Part shown: positions 44,309 through 53,495 of the stretch, piece after piece | Position numbering within the stretch: position 1 is the first letter of the stretch | How the letters are laid out: the number at the start of each line of letters is the position of its first letter | Assembly: GCF_008329965.1 (NCBI RefSeq) | Contig: NZ_CP036150.1 | Location: 682,001 to 746,000 of the forward strand | Direction of reading: 5' to 3' | DNA from: Oceanispirochaeta crateris | GTDB lineage: Bacteria; Spirochaetota; Spirochaetia; DSM-2461 | DNA: 64,000 nucleotides | The notes under the pieces: generated by a model | The model's input: the letters and a program-made list of their open reading frames with translations, nothing else | The model's database searches: none | Told to the model about the DNA's origin: nothing | Position numbers and translations under genes: made by a program

Positions 44309-47300
44309 ATGGAAGTTCTTTCCCGTAAGAGCACATTTCGCATTTTTTCCTTATTCATAAGCCTGCTCTTATCCTCGGCCTATGTTTTTTCACAAGACGG
44401 CACAGGGGAAGAATTCATTCCTGCTGTAGAAGAAGAGTTACCCCTTGTTACAGAACGGATAACACCCGTTTTTCCGGACGTAGAAGAGGGACTCATCTAT
44501 GTTGAAGGTGAGTCGGCAGTCTCAACAAATTTTGCTTCGACTCCCGTATACAATTATGGAGCCTCGGGATACAAATCTCTTCAGCTCATTCAGCAGAATG
44601 CACCCTATGGAGGGCAGGCTTATTTTGCGGAATATGCTTTTTATGTTGATGAAGAGGGCAATTATGATTTCTGGTATGGAGGAACGCCTCCCGGACCGAG
44701 AGACACCCTCTTTCCTTCCTATGCCAGTCCCTTCCGGTATGTTCTTGATGGTGAAGATCCTGTTTCCGTTTACAGGGAAGACCTTGCGGTGAATGAAGCC
44801 TACACTCCATCCTATTACTGGATGTCTGTACAGACCATTCACCTATCCGAAGGTGTACACCGCATAAGGATAGAAGTTCCCGAGAAGCGGCGATATGACG
44901 GTCAGTATTACTTTTTTCTGGATGCCTTCTTTTTCCTCAGGCAGGATAGGATGGAAGAGGAGTTGACCCTTGTTCCTCCTGTCTTTCCTAAAAATAGAGC
45001 AGACCGTTCCTTTGATAATCCTTTTCAGTCCATATCATTTTATGAAAAGATCATTCAGGAAGATCCGGGTAATAAGGATGCCTATATCGTACTGTCCATG
45101 ATTTATTCCCTCCTGGGAGACTATATCAATTCCATTAAAAATCTGAATAAGGCGGCCAGTTTGGATCCCAAAGATCCCTATCCTCTGTTGTTGACTGCCA
45201 AAAACAGAATCTGGAACCAAGAAGTGACAGAGGGCTTAACCATGTACCGTCAGCTTCTGACTCTGGCACCGGATAATGTCTCTTATTGGACAGAAGCGGG
45301 TAAGGTTGCCGCCTGGACCGGTAATTACAGAGATTCTATAGATTTTTTCACAAGGGGATTGGAAAAATTTCCGGACAACCTGAGTTTAAAGGTCAACCTG
45401 GGACTGACATACCTTTGGATGTCCCGCACTGAGGATGCTGAAACCGTATTCAAGGAAGCTCAGGAAAGTACGGAAGGCTCACACGACAAAGCCATGGAGC
45501 TGGGAAGCCTCCATAAAATCAACGGATATCCACAGTATGCCCTAAACATTTACAATCAAGATCTTCTCGAGTCACCAGAATACCTTGAAACCTACCTCAA
45601 TCTGGAAGAATCATACAGGTTGTTGGGAGATACAGAAAAAGCAGAAGAAATTATTCAGTATGTTTATGATTCTTTTGAAGAGAGCCTAGCTTTGTCTGAA
45701 TATATGAATGTGTATGAAGAGAAAAAATCCATGAAGGACGGCATCCTTCAGGCTTATATGAAGGCTCTGGAAGAACAACCCGATAACATTCCCCTGAGAC
45801 AGCTCCTATCCCAGACCTTCTTTTGGAATGGTATGAAAGAGGAAGCCGTAGACCACTCTCTGAGAATACTCATCAATAAGTTGTATACAAGCATGAGAGA
45901 GTTTGACACAAAAGCGGCTGATCTGCTATCTCTTCTCGACCGGTTTTTCCGTTATGAGGAATTGTTTTTACAGACAGAAGACGCTTATCAGACGGGGAGC
46001 CGGGAGCTGACGGCAGCTCAAAACAACTATGAGAAGGCTTTGGCATCTGCTGCAAAAAAAACTGAGGATACATCTCTTGCCGCAAAAGCGGATCTGGCTA
46101 CCCAGGAATACGTGGAGGCCTATGAATTGTACAAACTCTGGTCCTCCCGAATGGAAGAACTTGATCGAAACAAGGCGGGCTTACTCAAGGAATGGACCGC
46201 TCTGCTGGATGCCGAAAAGGAAAATGAATCCGTATTCCGTCAACTCCTGGGTGAATCAGAATGGACCTGGGACAGGGAGTTTAATCTGAATGAACTGAAC
46301 CAGGTTCAGCGTTCAGAACCCTTTCTCTCAGGCTATGTCCTGTCGCGCTTGGCTCTTTTTGAAGGAAAAGTGACAGAAGCCGGGAAAATCATCGATTCCG
46401 ATCTCTTTGCAGAAGATCCTCCTTCACGGTATGGGCTGTATCAGAGTCATCTTTGGAACCTGAACAGGGCGGACCAAAAAGAAATGTGGGCCGAAGAAGC
46501 CGATATCCTCACCCTCTACAGGCAGCATCTTTTTGATATGGAGGCTTCTGAATGGAAAGAGGGAGAGGCCCGTTTCATCATACCCCTCCCAGAAGAAACC
46601 GAGGCTCTCAGGGCCGAAATGACGGAACGATCCCAAAAATTTAAGGCCGATAAGGAAGAGAATTCTCGTCTTATTGCAGACATGCGCCAGGCACTGGATC
46701 AGATGCTGGTACGTCAGATCTATTATTATGAGCAGGATACGTATCTTCTGCGCTATTCACTGGGTGACTACTATCTCGAGATGGATGAAAATCTCAAAGC
46801 TACGAGACAGTTTGAGCGAGTCCTTGCCATGGACCCTTGGAATATCAGTGCCAATTATAAGCTTGGAATTGTCAGTCAGCGTTACGGAGACTGGTCCCGG
46901 GCGATGGATCAGTATAAAAAAGTGTATTACCAGAACCCCGGGTATGAGAATGCATCCTACTACTATAATCAGCTGGCTAGAGAGAATGCCGATACTGTCT
47001 CGGTGAGTGCTCAGAATATAACTGATCCTACCAGGATCAAATATGTTGCCAATGCGGCCTATCAGTCAAATCTGAACAGCTGGTTGGGCTGGGGGTTGAG
47101 TTATGACCTGACGATGGACAGAAAGTACAGGGTCTATGAAACAGGAGAAATACCCAATCAGTACAAGCTGCACAGTCTGGATTTTAATGCTCCGCTCACA
47201 TACAACAAATGGAACCTCGTTGTCACACCAGTGGCTGGGCTGTACCTTTGGAGCGACCTCTACGGTGTCGATGAGACTCGGGATTTTGGTGATTCCCTCG

Positions 47301-48040
47301 TCACACCCGCCGATACGGCAGAGGCCATGAATGTTAAACCCCTGCTGGGTCTGGATCTGGATTGGGGTAAAGATTTTTTGGAAACAGGTTTGTCCTACAG
47401 GTATCAGCTGGAAGAGGAGTCTCTTTTTTCTGATAGAAATTTAACAAGGTCCCATTTTATGAGTGCCCATGGGGATACCTATTTTCCATTAGAAAGTTCC
47501 TATGACTGGGGACCTGTGATGACCAGAACCTATGGACAATTTGAGATCCTCGATACTGTGTCAGGAGAGTCCAATCAGAACTTCAAAGGACAAATCCTAC
47601 AGGATGCTTCCATCACATATGTAGCTTTCCGTGAGCCAATGATCCGCTTGACAGCCAATGGAACGTTTAACTTTGAAAACGGCAGTGTCAGCGACACCAC
47701 CATGACCGATTATTATCTTCCCCGGGGTGTCCTGGAGGCAAAGGGCGGTCTAAGGGGAACAATCAATTTTCACAATGAAGAATATACAGAGGCTTTGGAG
47801 ATCAGTTTATTTGGTGCCGCCGGCGGATATTGGACGGATATCATCCAGAGGGAAGATCAGACTCAATCCATGAAGATGGAGGGCCTGTTCAGCCTCTCTT
47901 ATGTGAAGCAGACAATGACTCTTTATTTTCTTTTGAGTGGTAACGGCACTTTTAATACAGAAGATTCCGCTCTCAATTTCTGGGAATTCGCCGCTAGAGT
48001 GGGAGCCAGGATCAGCGTTCCTTCACTTTTGACCAATTAA
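44309..48040 (+). CDS. PelB-like outer-membrane protein: CBM-like domain, TPR array, beta-barrel
   Basis: A 1243-residue exported protein. A signal peptide (1-29) is followed by an acidic linker and a beta-sandwich region (about 60-215) resembling CBM6/35: it opens with VEGESAV and closes with LSEGVHRIRIEVPEKR and FFLDAFFF. TPR repeats occupy about 235-480 and 800-890 around a long helical section (540-720). The last 340 residues (from about 900) alternate aromatic and polar residues in short strands, as in an outer-membrane barrel. This order and size match PelB, the TPR-porin that exports Pel, apart from the extra N-terminal domain. AGGAG lies 11 nt before the ATG. It diverges from the pelD-like gene. 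Confidence 0.75.
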   Translation: MEVLSRKSTFRIFSLFISLLLSSAYVFSQDGTGEEFIPAVEEELPLVTERITPVFPDVEEGLIYVEGESAVSTNFASTPVYNYGASGYKSLQLIQQNAPYGGQAYFAEYAFYVDEEGNYDFWYGGTPPGPRDTLFPSYASPFRYVLDGEDPVSVYREDLAVNEAYTPSYYWMSVQTIHLSEGVHRIRIEVPEKRRYDGQYYFFLDAFFFLRQDRMEEELTLVPPVFPKNRADRSFDNPFQSISFYEKIIQEDPGNKDAYIVLSMIYSLLGDYINSIKNLNKAASLDPKDPYPLLLTAKNRIWNQEVTEGLTMYRQLLTLAPDNVSYWTEAGKVAAWTGNYRDSIDFFTRGLEKFPDNLSLKVNLGLTYLWMSRTEDAETVFKEAQESTEGSHDKAMELGSLHKINGYPQYALNIYNQDLLESPEYLETYLNLEESYRLLGDTEKAEEIIQYVYDSFEESLALSEYMNVYEEKKSMKDGILQAYMKALEEQPDNIPLRQLLSQTFFWNGMKEEAVDHSLRILINKLYTSMREFDTKAADLLSLLDRFFRYEELFLQTEDAYQTGSRELTAAQNNYEKALASAAKKTEDTSLAAKADLATQEYVEAYELYKLWSSRMEELDRNKAGLLKEWTALLDAEKENESVFRQLLGESEWTWDREFNLNELNQVQRSEPFLSGYVLSRLALFEGKVTEAGKIIDSDLFAEDPPSRYGLYQSHLWNLNRADQKEMWAEEADILTLYRQHLFDMEASEWKEGEARFIIPLPEETEALRAEMTERSQKFKADKEENSRLIADMRQALDQMLVRQIYYYEQDTYLLRYSLGDYYLEMDENLKATRQFERVLAMDPWNISANYKLGIVSQRYGDWSRAMDQYKKVYYQNPGYENASYYYNQLARENADTVSVSAQNITDPTRIKYVANAAYQSNLNSWLGWGLSYDLTMDRKYRVYETGEIPNQYKLHSLDFNAPLTYNKWNLVVTPVAGLYLWSDLYGVDETRDFGDSLVTPADTAEAMNVKPLLGLDLDWGKDFLETGLSYRYQLEEESLFSDRNLTRSHFMSAHGDTYFPLESSYDWGPVMTRTYGQFEILDTVSGESNQNFKGQILQDASITYVAFREPMIRLTANGTFNFENGSVSDTTMTDYYLPRGVLEAKGGLRGTINFHNEEYTEALEISLFGAAGGYWTDIIQREDQTQSMKMEGLFSLSYVKQTMTLYFLLSGNGTFNTEDSALNFWEFAARVGARISVPSLLTN

Positions 48041-48059
48041 TAAGGTCTTTCTTATAAAT

Positions 48060-48090
48060 AAATAACCGCCTTCGCTGAAGGCGGTTATTT
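48060..48090. terminator. Bidirectional intrinsic terminator
   Basis: AAATAACCGCCTTC (48060-48073) is perfectly complementary to GAAGGCGGTTATTT (48077-48090). It separates the convergent pelB-like and HDOD genes. Confidence 0.85.
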
Positions 48091-48104
48091 ACAGGAGCTG
48101 CGGG

Positions 48105-48956
48105 TCAAAGTCTAAAGAGACTCTTGCATTCCTGAAAGAGGGGGTCGTCTTTCATTTCGACCATGAATTTATCCTGGAAATAATTCAGTTGTTCCAATTT
48201 TAATCCCGAGTATTTCAAATAGGGATCTAAGGCTGTTTTCATCTTCTCGGAAAAGTCTATTTCATGGAGCACAGAAGTCAAAAGGTCTGCAATGGACACA
48301 ATGACAATCATCTCTTTATGGGGAGACTGAATGTTCAAATTGCCATGTTCACCCGCAGTGTCAGAAAAACTTTGGGGAAAGTTCCAGCTCTCCATGATTC
48401 TTCGGCCTATCTCCCTGTGGTTCACACCAAACATACTGGTTTCTTCGCTGCATGTTTTTCCCTCATCCACATTAATGAAGGGCATGATCTTGTCATAGGC
48501 ATTTAATTCTGATTCATACAAACTCATTTGGCCTATGTCATGAAGGAGTCCTGCAAGGAACGATTCCTCCCTGATTCTGCTTGCTCCGCTCATGTCACAA
48601 AGCTTCTGGGAAATAAAGGCCGTGACCAGAGAGTGCTGCCAAAAATATTTATAAAAGGGTGAAAGAGATTTCTGACTGAACATATTAGAGGCAGTCAAAA
48701 GCATGATGAGGCTTTTAATCGCCTTGAATCCCATGAGGGATATGGCAGTTTGAAGGCGTGATATCTGCTGCTGTCTGGCATAGAGGGAAGAGTTGGCCAC
48801 TTTTAGTATCTTTGCGGTGAGTCCCGGGTCCATGCTGATAAGACGCTCCAGTTCTGCAAAAGAAACTTCATCCATATCTTCGGCGAAAGTCAGTACTTTC
48901 GTTGCCACATCGGGCATAATCGGAATATTTTTTAAGAATTGTTCGTATTTATCCAT
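48105..48956 (-). CDS. HDOD-domain signalling protein
   Basis: A 283-residue single-domain HDOD protein: IPIMPDVATKVLTFAED, ISMDPGLTAKILKVANSSLY, LQTAISLMGFKAIKSLIM and EESFLAGLLHDIGQMSLYE. HDOD domains resemble HD-GYP domains but usually lack phosphodiesterase activity and act in chemotaxis or cyclic-di-GMP signalling. HDIGQ keeps an HD pair, but the GYP motif is absent. It sits next to the Pel-like locus and within 2 kb of an HD-GYP gene. The ATG lacks a convincing ribosome site (GGAACG is 12 nt away). Confidence 0.88.
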   Translation of the reverse strand: MDKYEQFLKNIPIMPDVATKVLTFAEDMDEVSFAELERLISMDPGLTAKILKVANSSLYARQQQISRLQTAISLMGFKAIKSLIMLLTASNMFSQKSLSPFYKYFWQHSLVTAFISQKLCDMSGASRIREESFLAGLLHDIGQMSLYESELNAYDKIMPFINVDEGKTCSEETSMFGVNHREIGRRIMESWNFPQSFSDTAGEHGNLNIQSPHKEMIVIVSIADLLTSVLHEIDFSEKMKTALDPYLKYSGLKLEQLNYFQDKFMVEMKDDPLFQECKSLFRL

Positions 48957-49032
48957 TATATTTATAATCGTTCCATTTTCTTTAATGATTGACTATTATA
49001 ATACTAATAAAAGTTTTCTAGGGGAAATATAA

Positions 49033-50034
49033 ATGAATAAACTTAAATGGGGTGTTCTGAGTACGGCAAATATTGGTTTGGAAAAAGTTCTTCCAGCCAT
49101 TCAAAAATCAGAAAATGGAGTTGTCTATGCCATTGCTTCCCGCAATGACAGAACGGCTAGGGATGCGGCTTCTCATTTGAGTATCCCTGTGAGCTATTCC
49201 TCATACCAGGATCTTCTGGATGATCCGGAAGTCGAAGCCATATACAACCCCCTTCCAAACCATTTGCATATAGAATGGACTATAAAGGCCATGGAAGCTG
49301 GTAAGCATGTGTTGTGTGAAAAACCTCTGGCACTGAAGAGAGAGGATCTACTCAGGCTGATGAAATTGAGGGATCGAACAGGTTTGACAGTGAGCGAAGC
49401 CTTCATGGTCCGGTATCACCCTCAATGGTTGACCGCCAGAGAGACTGTTCAGGAAGGACATATTGGAAAATTAAAGAATGTGCAGGGCTTTTTCAGTTAT
49501 TTTAATGACGATAAGAACAATATCAGGAATATCAAAGAAGCAGGAGGCGGAGGAATCTGGGATATCGGTTGTTATCCTGTTACGACAAGTCGTCTGATAT
49601 TTGATGAGGAACCACTCCGTGTTGCATCCATTCTTGAGTATGATCCGGAGACAGGGATCGATAGAATGGGCACAGTCATGATGGAGTTCCCTTCGGGACA
49701 GGCCTCTTTCAGCTGTTCTACCCAACTGGTTCCCTATCAGAAAATGCATATCTTTGGAACGAAGGGACACTTAGAGGTGGAAATCCCCTTTAATGCGCCT
49801 CCGGACAAAGCCTGTCGTGTTTTCACAAGTCAGGGTGAACTCTACTCAAAAGACTACACTCCAATGGATTTTCCTGTCTGTGATCAGTATACTCTTCAGG
49901 CTGAATCCTTTGTCAGAACAGTCAGAGGAGAGCAGGTGAACCATGTACCCTTAGAAGATGCTCTTAAGAATCTGAAGGTCCTTGAAGCCATCTTTAAGGC
50001 AGGAAAAAGCGGCATGTGGGAAGATGTTGAGTGA
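49033..50034 (+). CDS. Gfo/Idh/MocA family oxidoreductase
   Basis: A 333-residue NAD(P)-dependent sugar or polyol dehydrogenase. The Rossmann segment is LKWGVLSTANIGLEKVLPAI, followed by EAIYNPLPNHLH, the family motif CEKPLAL, and a C-terminal beta domain with GGIWDIGCYPV. The substrate cannot be told from sequence; the nearest experimentally known relatives are dihydrodiol and xylose dehydrogenase-like enzymes. AGGGG lies 9 nt before the ATG. A TATAAT (48997-49002) upstream has no good -35. Confidence 0.9.
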   Translation: MNKLKWGVLSTANIGLEKVLPAIQKSENGVVYAIASRNDRTARDAASHLSIPVSYSSYQDLLDDPEVEAIYNPLPNHLHIEWTIKAMEAGKHVLCEKPLALKREDLLRLMKLRDRTGLTVSEAFMVRYHPQWLTARETVQEGHIGKLKNVQGFFSYFNDDKNNIRNIKEAGGGGIWDIGCYPVTTSRLIFDEEPLRVASILEYDPETGIDRMGTVMMEFPSGQASFSCSTQLVPYQKMHIFGTKGHLEVEIPFNAPPDKACRVFTSQGELYSKDYTPMDFPVCDQYTLQAESFVRTVRGEQVNHVPLEDALKNLKVLEAIFKAGKSGMWEDVE

Positions 50035-50161
50035 AAGTCATCCTTCATAATTCAATCTATCATAGATATAGACCGATATTGGTATTACATTAAGAACATA
50101 GGGTCATTGATAGATCAAAATCTATTTGTACACAATTTAAAAATATCCGGAGGAAAAGAAG

Positions 50162-50440
50162 ATGATTAAACATGTCGTTATGTGGACTTTAAAAGATAAA
50201 ACAAAGGCTGAAGAACTTAAAAAAGCCATTGATTCGATGAAAGGTAAAATTAGCTCATTGACAGATATAGAATGCGGAATCAATTATAATGAGAATGCCG
50301 ATTGTGATCTTGTATTAATATCGATGCATAAGACACGTCAGGACCTGGATGCTTACCAGGTCGATCCAATTCATAAAGAAGTTGGAGTTCTTATTGGAGG
50401 CTCTGTCTCCTCTAGGCATGCTGTGGATTTTGAGTATTGA
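50162..50440 (+). CDS. Dabb (stress-responsive A/B barrel) domain protein
   Basis: A 92-residue single-domain protein. MIKHVVMWTLKDK, a helix (AEELKKAIDSMKGKI), DLVLISMHKTRQDLDAYQVDP and H at HAVDFEY are typical of the dimeric ferredoxin-like Dabb family. Function is generally unknown. GGAGG lies 9 nt before the ATG. It lies between the Gfo/Idh gene and an HD-GYP gene on the same strand, with its own 127-nt leader region that includes a small ATAGAT/ATCTAT hairpin (50110-50125). Confidence 0.85.
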   Translation: MIKHVVMWTLKDKTKAEELKKAIDSMKGKISSLTDIECGINYNENADCDLVLISMHKTRQDLDAYQVDPIHKEVGVLIGGSVSSRHAVDFEY

Positions 50441-50475
50441 GTGGGGATGGATGCTATATTGAATAGGGTCGAATT

Positions 50476-51690
50476 ATGACGAGCACTATGAAAAAGATTT
50501 TGCAAATCGATAAGGATCTTAATAAGATTCAGGACCTGGATATTCTTTTAGAGCGTATCCTCTATTACGCCCGGGAGGCCGTGTCTGCAGATGCGGGTTC
50601 CATCTATATCCGGGACGGCAATGAGCTGGAAATCAAATATGCTCAAAATGACACTTTGCAGAAGAAGCTGGCTGAGGGGCAGAAACTCAATTTCTCAATC
50701 TTCAGAATCCCGGTCAATGAAAAGACCATTTCAGGATATGTCGCCGCCAATAGCACGCATCTGAACATTCGTGATATGTATAATATCCCGCCGGACAGGC
50801 CCTATAGTTTTAATACCCACTACGATGAGACATCTGGATATAAGACTATTTCATCTCTGACATTTCCTCTTGTGTCTAATCAGGGAGAAATCTTGGGGGT
50901 TTTGCAGTTGCTGAACGCCAAGAGTCCTAAGGGGAATATTGTCAGTTTCAAAAAAAGTGACGAACCCTTTGTCCTTCATTTTGCCAGCAATGCAACCGTA
51001 GCCCTTCAACGGGCAAGGATGACCCGTACACTATTGTTACGGATGATACAGATGGCGGAGCTCCGTGATCCCAAAGAAACAGGGGCTCATGTTAATAGGG
51101 TCGGTTCCTACGCCTGTGAAATCTATGAGGCCTGGGCTAAAAAAAGACATATTCCGGATGATTCCATGCAGAAACAGAAGGATACACTCAGGATGGCAGC
51201 CATGCTTCATGACGTAGGGAAGGTGGGAATTTCTGATTTGATTCTTAAAAAACCGGGACGATTCAATGAAGAAGAGTATGAGATCATGAAATCCCACACC
51301 TATGTCGGGGCCCGCCTCTTTGCCAATGAAGAATCGGATCTGGATAGAATTGCGAGGGATATTGCCATCAGTCATCATGAAAACTGGGATGGGAGCGGAT
51401 ACCCCGGTAAAATAGTTTGGGAAAATGCTAAAGCCGATGAAATACTCCCTTCCGGAGTCGGTCTTAAGGGTGAGGAAATCCCCCTGTTTGCGAGGATTGT
51501 TTCTCTTGCCGATGTTTATGATGCCTTGAGCTGTCAGAGAGTCTATAAGGAAGCCTGGACAGAAGAGGATGTTCTCCATGAGATACGAAAATGCAAAGGC
51601 AATAAATTTGATCCAGAACTCGTTGATATTTTCTTTGAAATATTTCCTGTTATCAAACAGATACAGAAGAAGTACCCAGACGACCATTGA
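50476..51690 (+). CDS. GAF--HD-GYP cyclic-di-GMP phosphodiesterase
   Basis: A 404-residue soluble protein with an N-terminal GAF domain (about 20-180; ILYYAREAVSADAGSIYIRDG) and a C-terminal HD-GYP domain. The metal-binding HDVGK begins at H245, and HHENWDGSGYPG contains the GYP at 308-310; further histidines at KSHTYVGARLF and ISHHE complete the site. It should hydrolyse cyclic-di-GMP under control of a GAF ligand. AGGG lies 8 nt before the ATG. The dus gene overlaps its stop codon. Confidence 0.92.
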   Translation: MTSTMKKILQIDKDLNKIQDLDILLERILYYAREAVSADAGSIYIRDGNELEIKYAQNDTLQKKLAEGQKLNFSIFRIPVNEKTISGYVAANSTHLNIRDMYNIPPDRPYSFNTHYDETSGYKTISSLTFPLVSNQGEILGVLQLLNAKSPKGNIVSFKKSDEPFVLHFASNATVALQRARMTRTLLLRMIQMAELRDPKETGAHVNRVGSYACEIYEAWAKKRHIPDDSMQKQKDTLRMAAMLHDVGKVGISDLILKKPGRFNEEEYEIMKSHTYVGARLFANEESDLDRIARDIAISHHENWDGSGYPGKIVWENAKADEILPSGVGLKGEEIPLFARIVSLADVYDALSCQRVYKEAWTEEDVLHEIRKCKGNKFDPELVDIFFEIFPVIKQIQKKYPDDH

Positions 51691-52673
51691 GTAAACCAAT
51701 TCATATTTTGATGGCTCCCCTTGAGGGAGTCACAGACCGGGTCTACCGGGGTTGTTTTTACGATCATTTTCCAGGTCTGAAAGCATCGTTAACTCCTTTT
51801 CTACCCATCCCCGATAGAGTTCAAAGGGTTTCATCAGGGAATCTGGGTGATGTTTGTTTTCCTGGAAATTCGAATGTATATGAGATACCCCAACTGCTCT
51901 TGTCGGAAGCTGACTCTTTCCTACTGGCTATTGATGCTCTTCAAAAGAGGGGCTTCTCAGAAGTCAACTGGAATTTGGGATGTCCCAGCCGGGGAGTGAT
52001 CAAAAAAGGGAAGGGAGCGGGGCTTATGCCGCGCACATCTCATATTTTGGAAGTTCTAGATAAGGTCCTGGCCCGGACGGATATTCAAATTTCACTCAAA
52101 TTGCGTATGGGGCTCTATGAATCGGAAGAACTATTCCGACTCCTGCCCAGCCTTCGGGATTACCCCTTGAACCGGGTCATACTTCATCCCCGCCTGGGGA
52201 CACAGATGTATACGGGAAGTGTCGATTTGGATGGTTTTCAGAAGGCACTTGATCTCTATGGAAAGCAGATCTGTTATAATGGGGATATCAATACCGGTCT
52301 CGATTTTCTTGCACTTCAAAAGCGATTTCCCTCAGTTGATGAGTGGATGATTGGTCGTGGACTCGTTGCTAATCCATTTTTACTGAAAGAGATACTCCAG
52401 TTCAATGAAGTAAGCGGATGTTCCGGAGATCAGCTGGAGAATCCATTCAAACAGAAGGCTTTTTATGACTTCTTAGAGGATCTATATGGGAGAATCAAAG
52501 AAAAGATCACCCGGAAAGAAGCCTTCTGGAATTATTTTAAAGGAATACTCATTTACTCTTTTTCTCATTCTTACATTCCCCCTGAGAAGAGGAAAGAACT
52601 GTTTAGAATCAGGATTGAAGAAGATTGGTTCCAGCTGAAAAATAGTTTACAGCTCTTATATCTGGATCAATAA
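51687..52673 (+). CDS. tRNA-dihydrouridine synthase family protein
   Basis: A 328-residue FMN-dependent TIM-barrel enzyme that reduces uridine in tRNA. MAPLEGVTDRVYR at the N-terminus binds FMN, and the catalytic cysteine is in NLGCPSRGVIKKGKGAGLM. LKLRMG, HPR and NGDI follow as expected. It starts at TTG overlapping the stop of the HD-GYP gene (TTGA), so it relies on coupled translation. The final codons overlap those of the convergent DRTGG gene by 7 nt. Confidence 0.9.
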   Translation: MSKPIHILMAPLEGVTDRVYRGCFYDHFPGLKASLTPFLPIPDRVQRVSSGNLGDVCFPGNSNVYEIPQLLLSEADSFLLAIDALQKRGFSEVNWNLGCPSRGVIKKGKGAGLMPRTSHILEVLDKVLARTDIQISLKLRMGLYESEELFRLLPSLRDYPLNRVILHPRLGTQMYTGSVDLDGFQKALDLYGKQICYNGDINTGLDFLALQKRFPSVDEWMIGRGLVANPFLLKEILQFNEVSGCSGDQLENPFKQKAFYDFLEDLYGRIKEKITRKEAFWNYFKGILIYSFSHSYIPPEKRKELFRIRIEEDWFQLKNSLQLLYLDQ

Positions 52674-53008
52674 ACGGGATGTATTCCTGCCTCATAAAGA
52701 ACACCGCAGACCCAGAACATCGTGTGTTTACTTTGCAACAACAATATATTACTTTCCTCTGCAAGTCGTATCATATTGGGAGGGATTTCCTTTCCCCGCA
52801 CAAAGAGGATGCAGCTGATATCGGCCATTTCTGCCGTTCGAATAGCTTGAATGTTGGCTAGACCGGTTATGAGCAGGGCATTATCAGCTTCGCTTGTCAA
52901 AACATCACTCATAAGATCAGAACTGAAGGCACTATTGATCTCACGTGAATCAATATCCCCGCAAATAATCTGGGCTTCAGCCAGTTTTTTTATCTCGTCT
53001 AATTTCAT
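52667..53008 (-). CDS. DRTGG-domain protein
   Basis: A 113-residue single-domain protein: KLAEAQIICGD, DLMSDVLTSEADNALLITGL, ADISCILFVRGKEIP and LLLQSKHTMFWVCGVLYEAGI. Stand-alone DRTGG proteins occur in anaerobes, often near [FeFe]-hydrogenase or anti-sigma-type genes. The molecular role is unknown, and no hydrogenase genes are in this window. AGGAG lies 6 nt before the ATG. Confidence 0.82.
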   Translation of the reverse strand: MKLDEIKKLAEAQIICGDIDSREINSAFSSDLMSDVLTSEADNALLITGLANIQAIRTAEMADISCILFVRGKEIPPNMIRLAEESNILLLQSKHTMFWVCGVLYEAGIHPVY

Positions 53009-53039
53009 TTCTGCTCCTGATACAGATATTATTTTATAG

Positions 53040-53495
53040 ACTTATCACAAAGGTTTCAATGAGGAATCCTCTTTTCGCTACCAGGGAATTCTCTTATATT
53101 AAAACAAAAATGCATCGAATTCGGCATTATCGCTACAAATGTGTAGGAAAGTGGTTTTTTTAGGAACAAAGCTTGATCATTGAACTAAGATGGGATAATA
53201 TTTTTTTACTCAAATCGGAAATGATTTATTTTTTGATTCTTCAATTATCTATTATATCGAGATCTTTAAACCAAATGGGCGGTCATTCTTTTTGAATTAT
53301 TCATTCGAATTAGGATTTTTCTGTCCCTAGCTAAACTATAGCGGGATTATATCCCTTATTATATGAAAATGGTCTGTGAACGATTGGATTGTGCTTGAAA
53401 TTTTGCACGATAAAAATCTTTTTGCAGGTATTTATAGTACTCTACTTTGAATCATGCCCCAAAAGGCATAATTACTATATTTTTTTGGAGGAATA
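53040..53495. other. 456-nt AT-rich intergenic region upstream of TAXI gene
   Basis: No coding frame is convincing on either strand. It holds several small dyads: GGGAT/ATCCC (53342-53354), a GTGC...GCAC dyad (about 53392-53409) and ATGCC/GGCAT just before the ribosome site (about 53454-53470). It lies between the divergent DRTGG and TAXI genes and probably contains both promoters, but I could not assign -35 and -10 pairs with confidence. The length suggests extra regulation of the transporter. Confidence 0.5.

Noticed and set aside
51037-51699. 220-codon open frame antisense to the HD-GYP gene
   Set aside because: It mirrors a gene with complete conserved domains, lacks recognisable motifs and is best explained as a coding shadow.
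53385-53415. Possible sigma54 promoter upstream of the TAXI gene
   Set aside because: TTTTGCA resembles a -12 element, but the -24 GG is not present at the required spacing.
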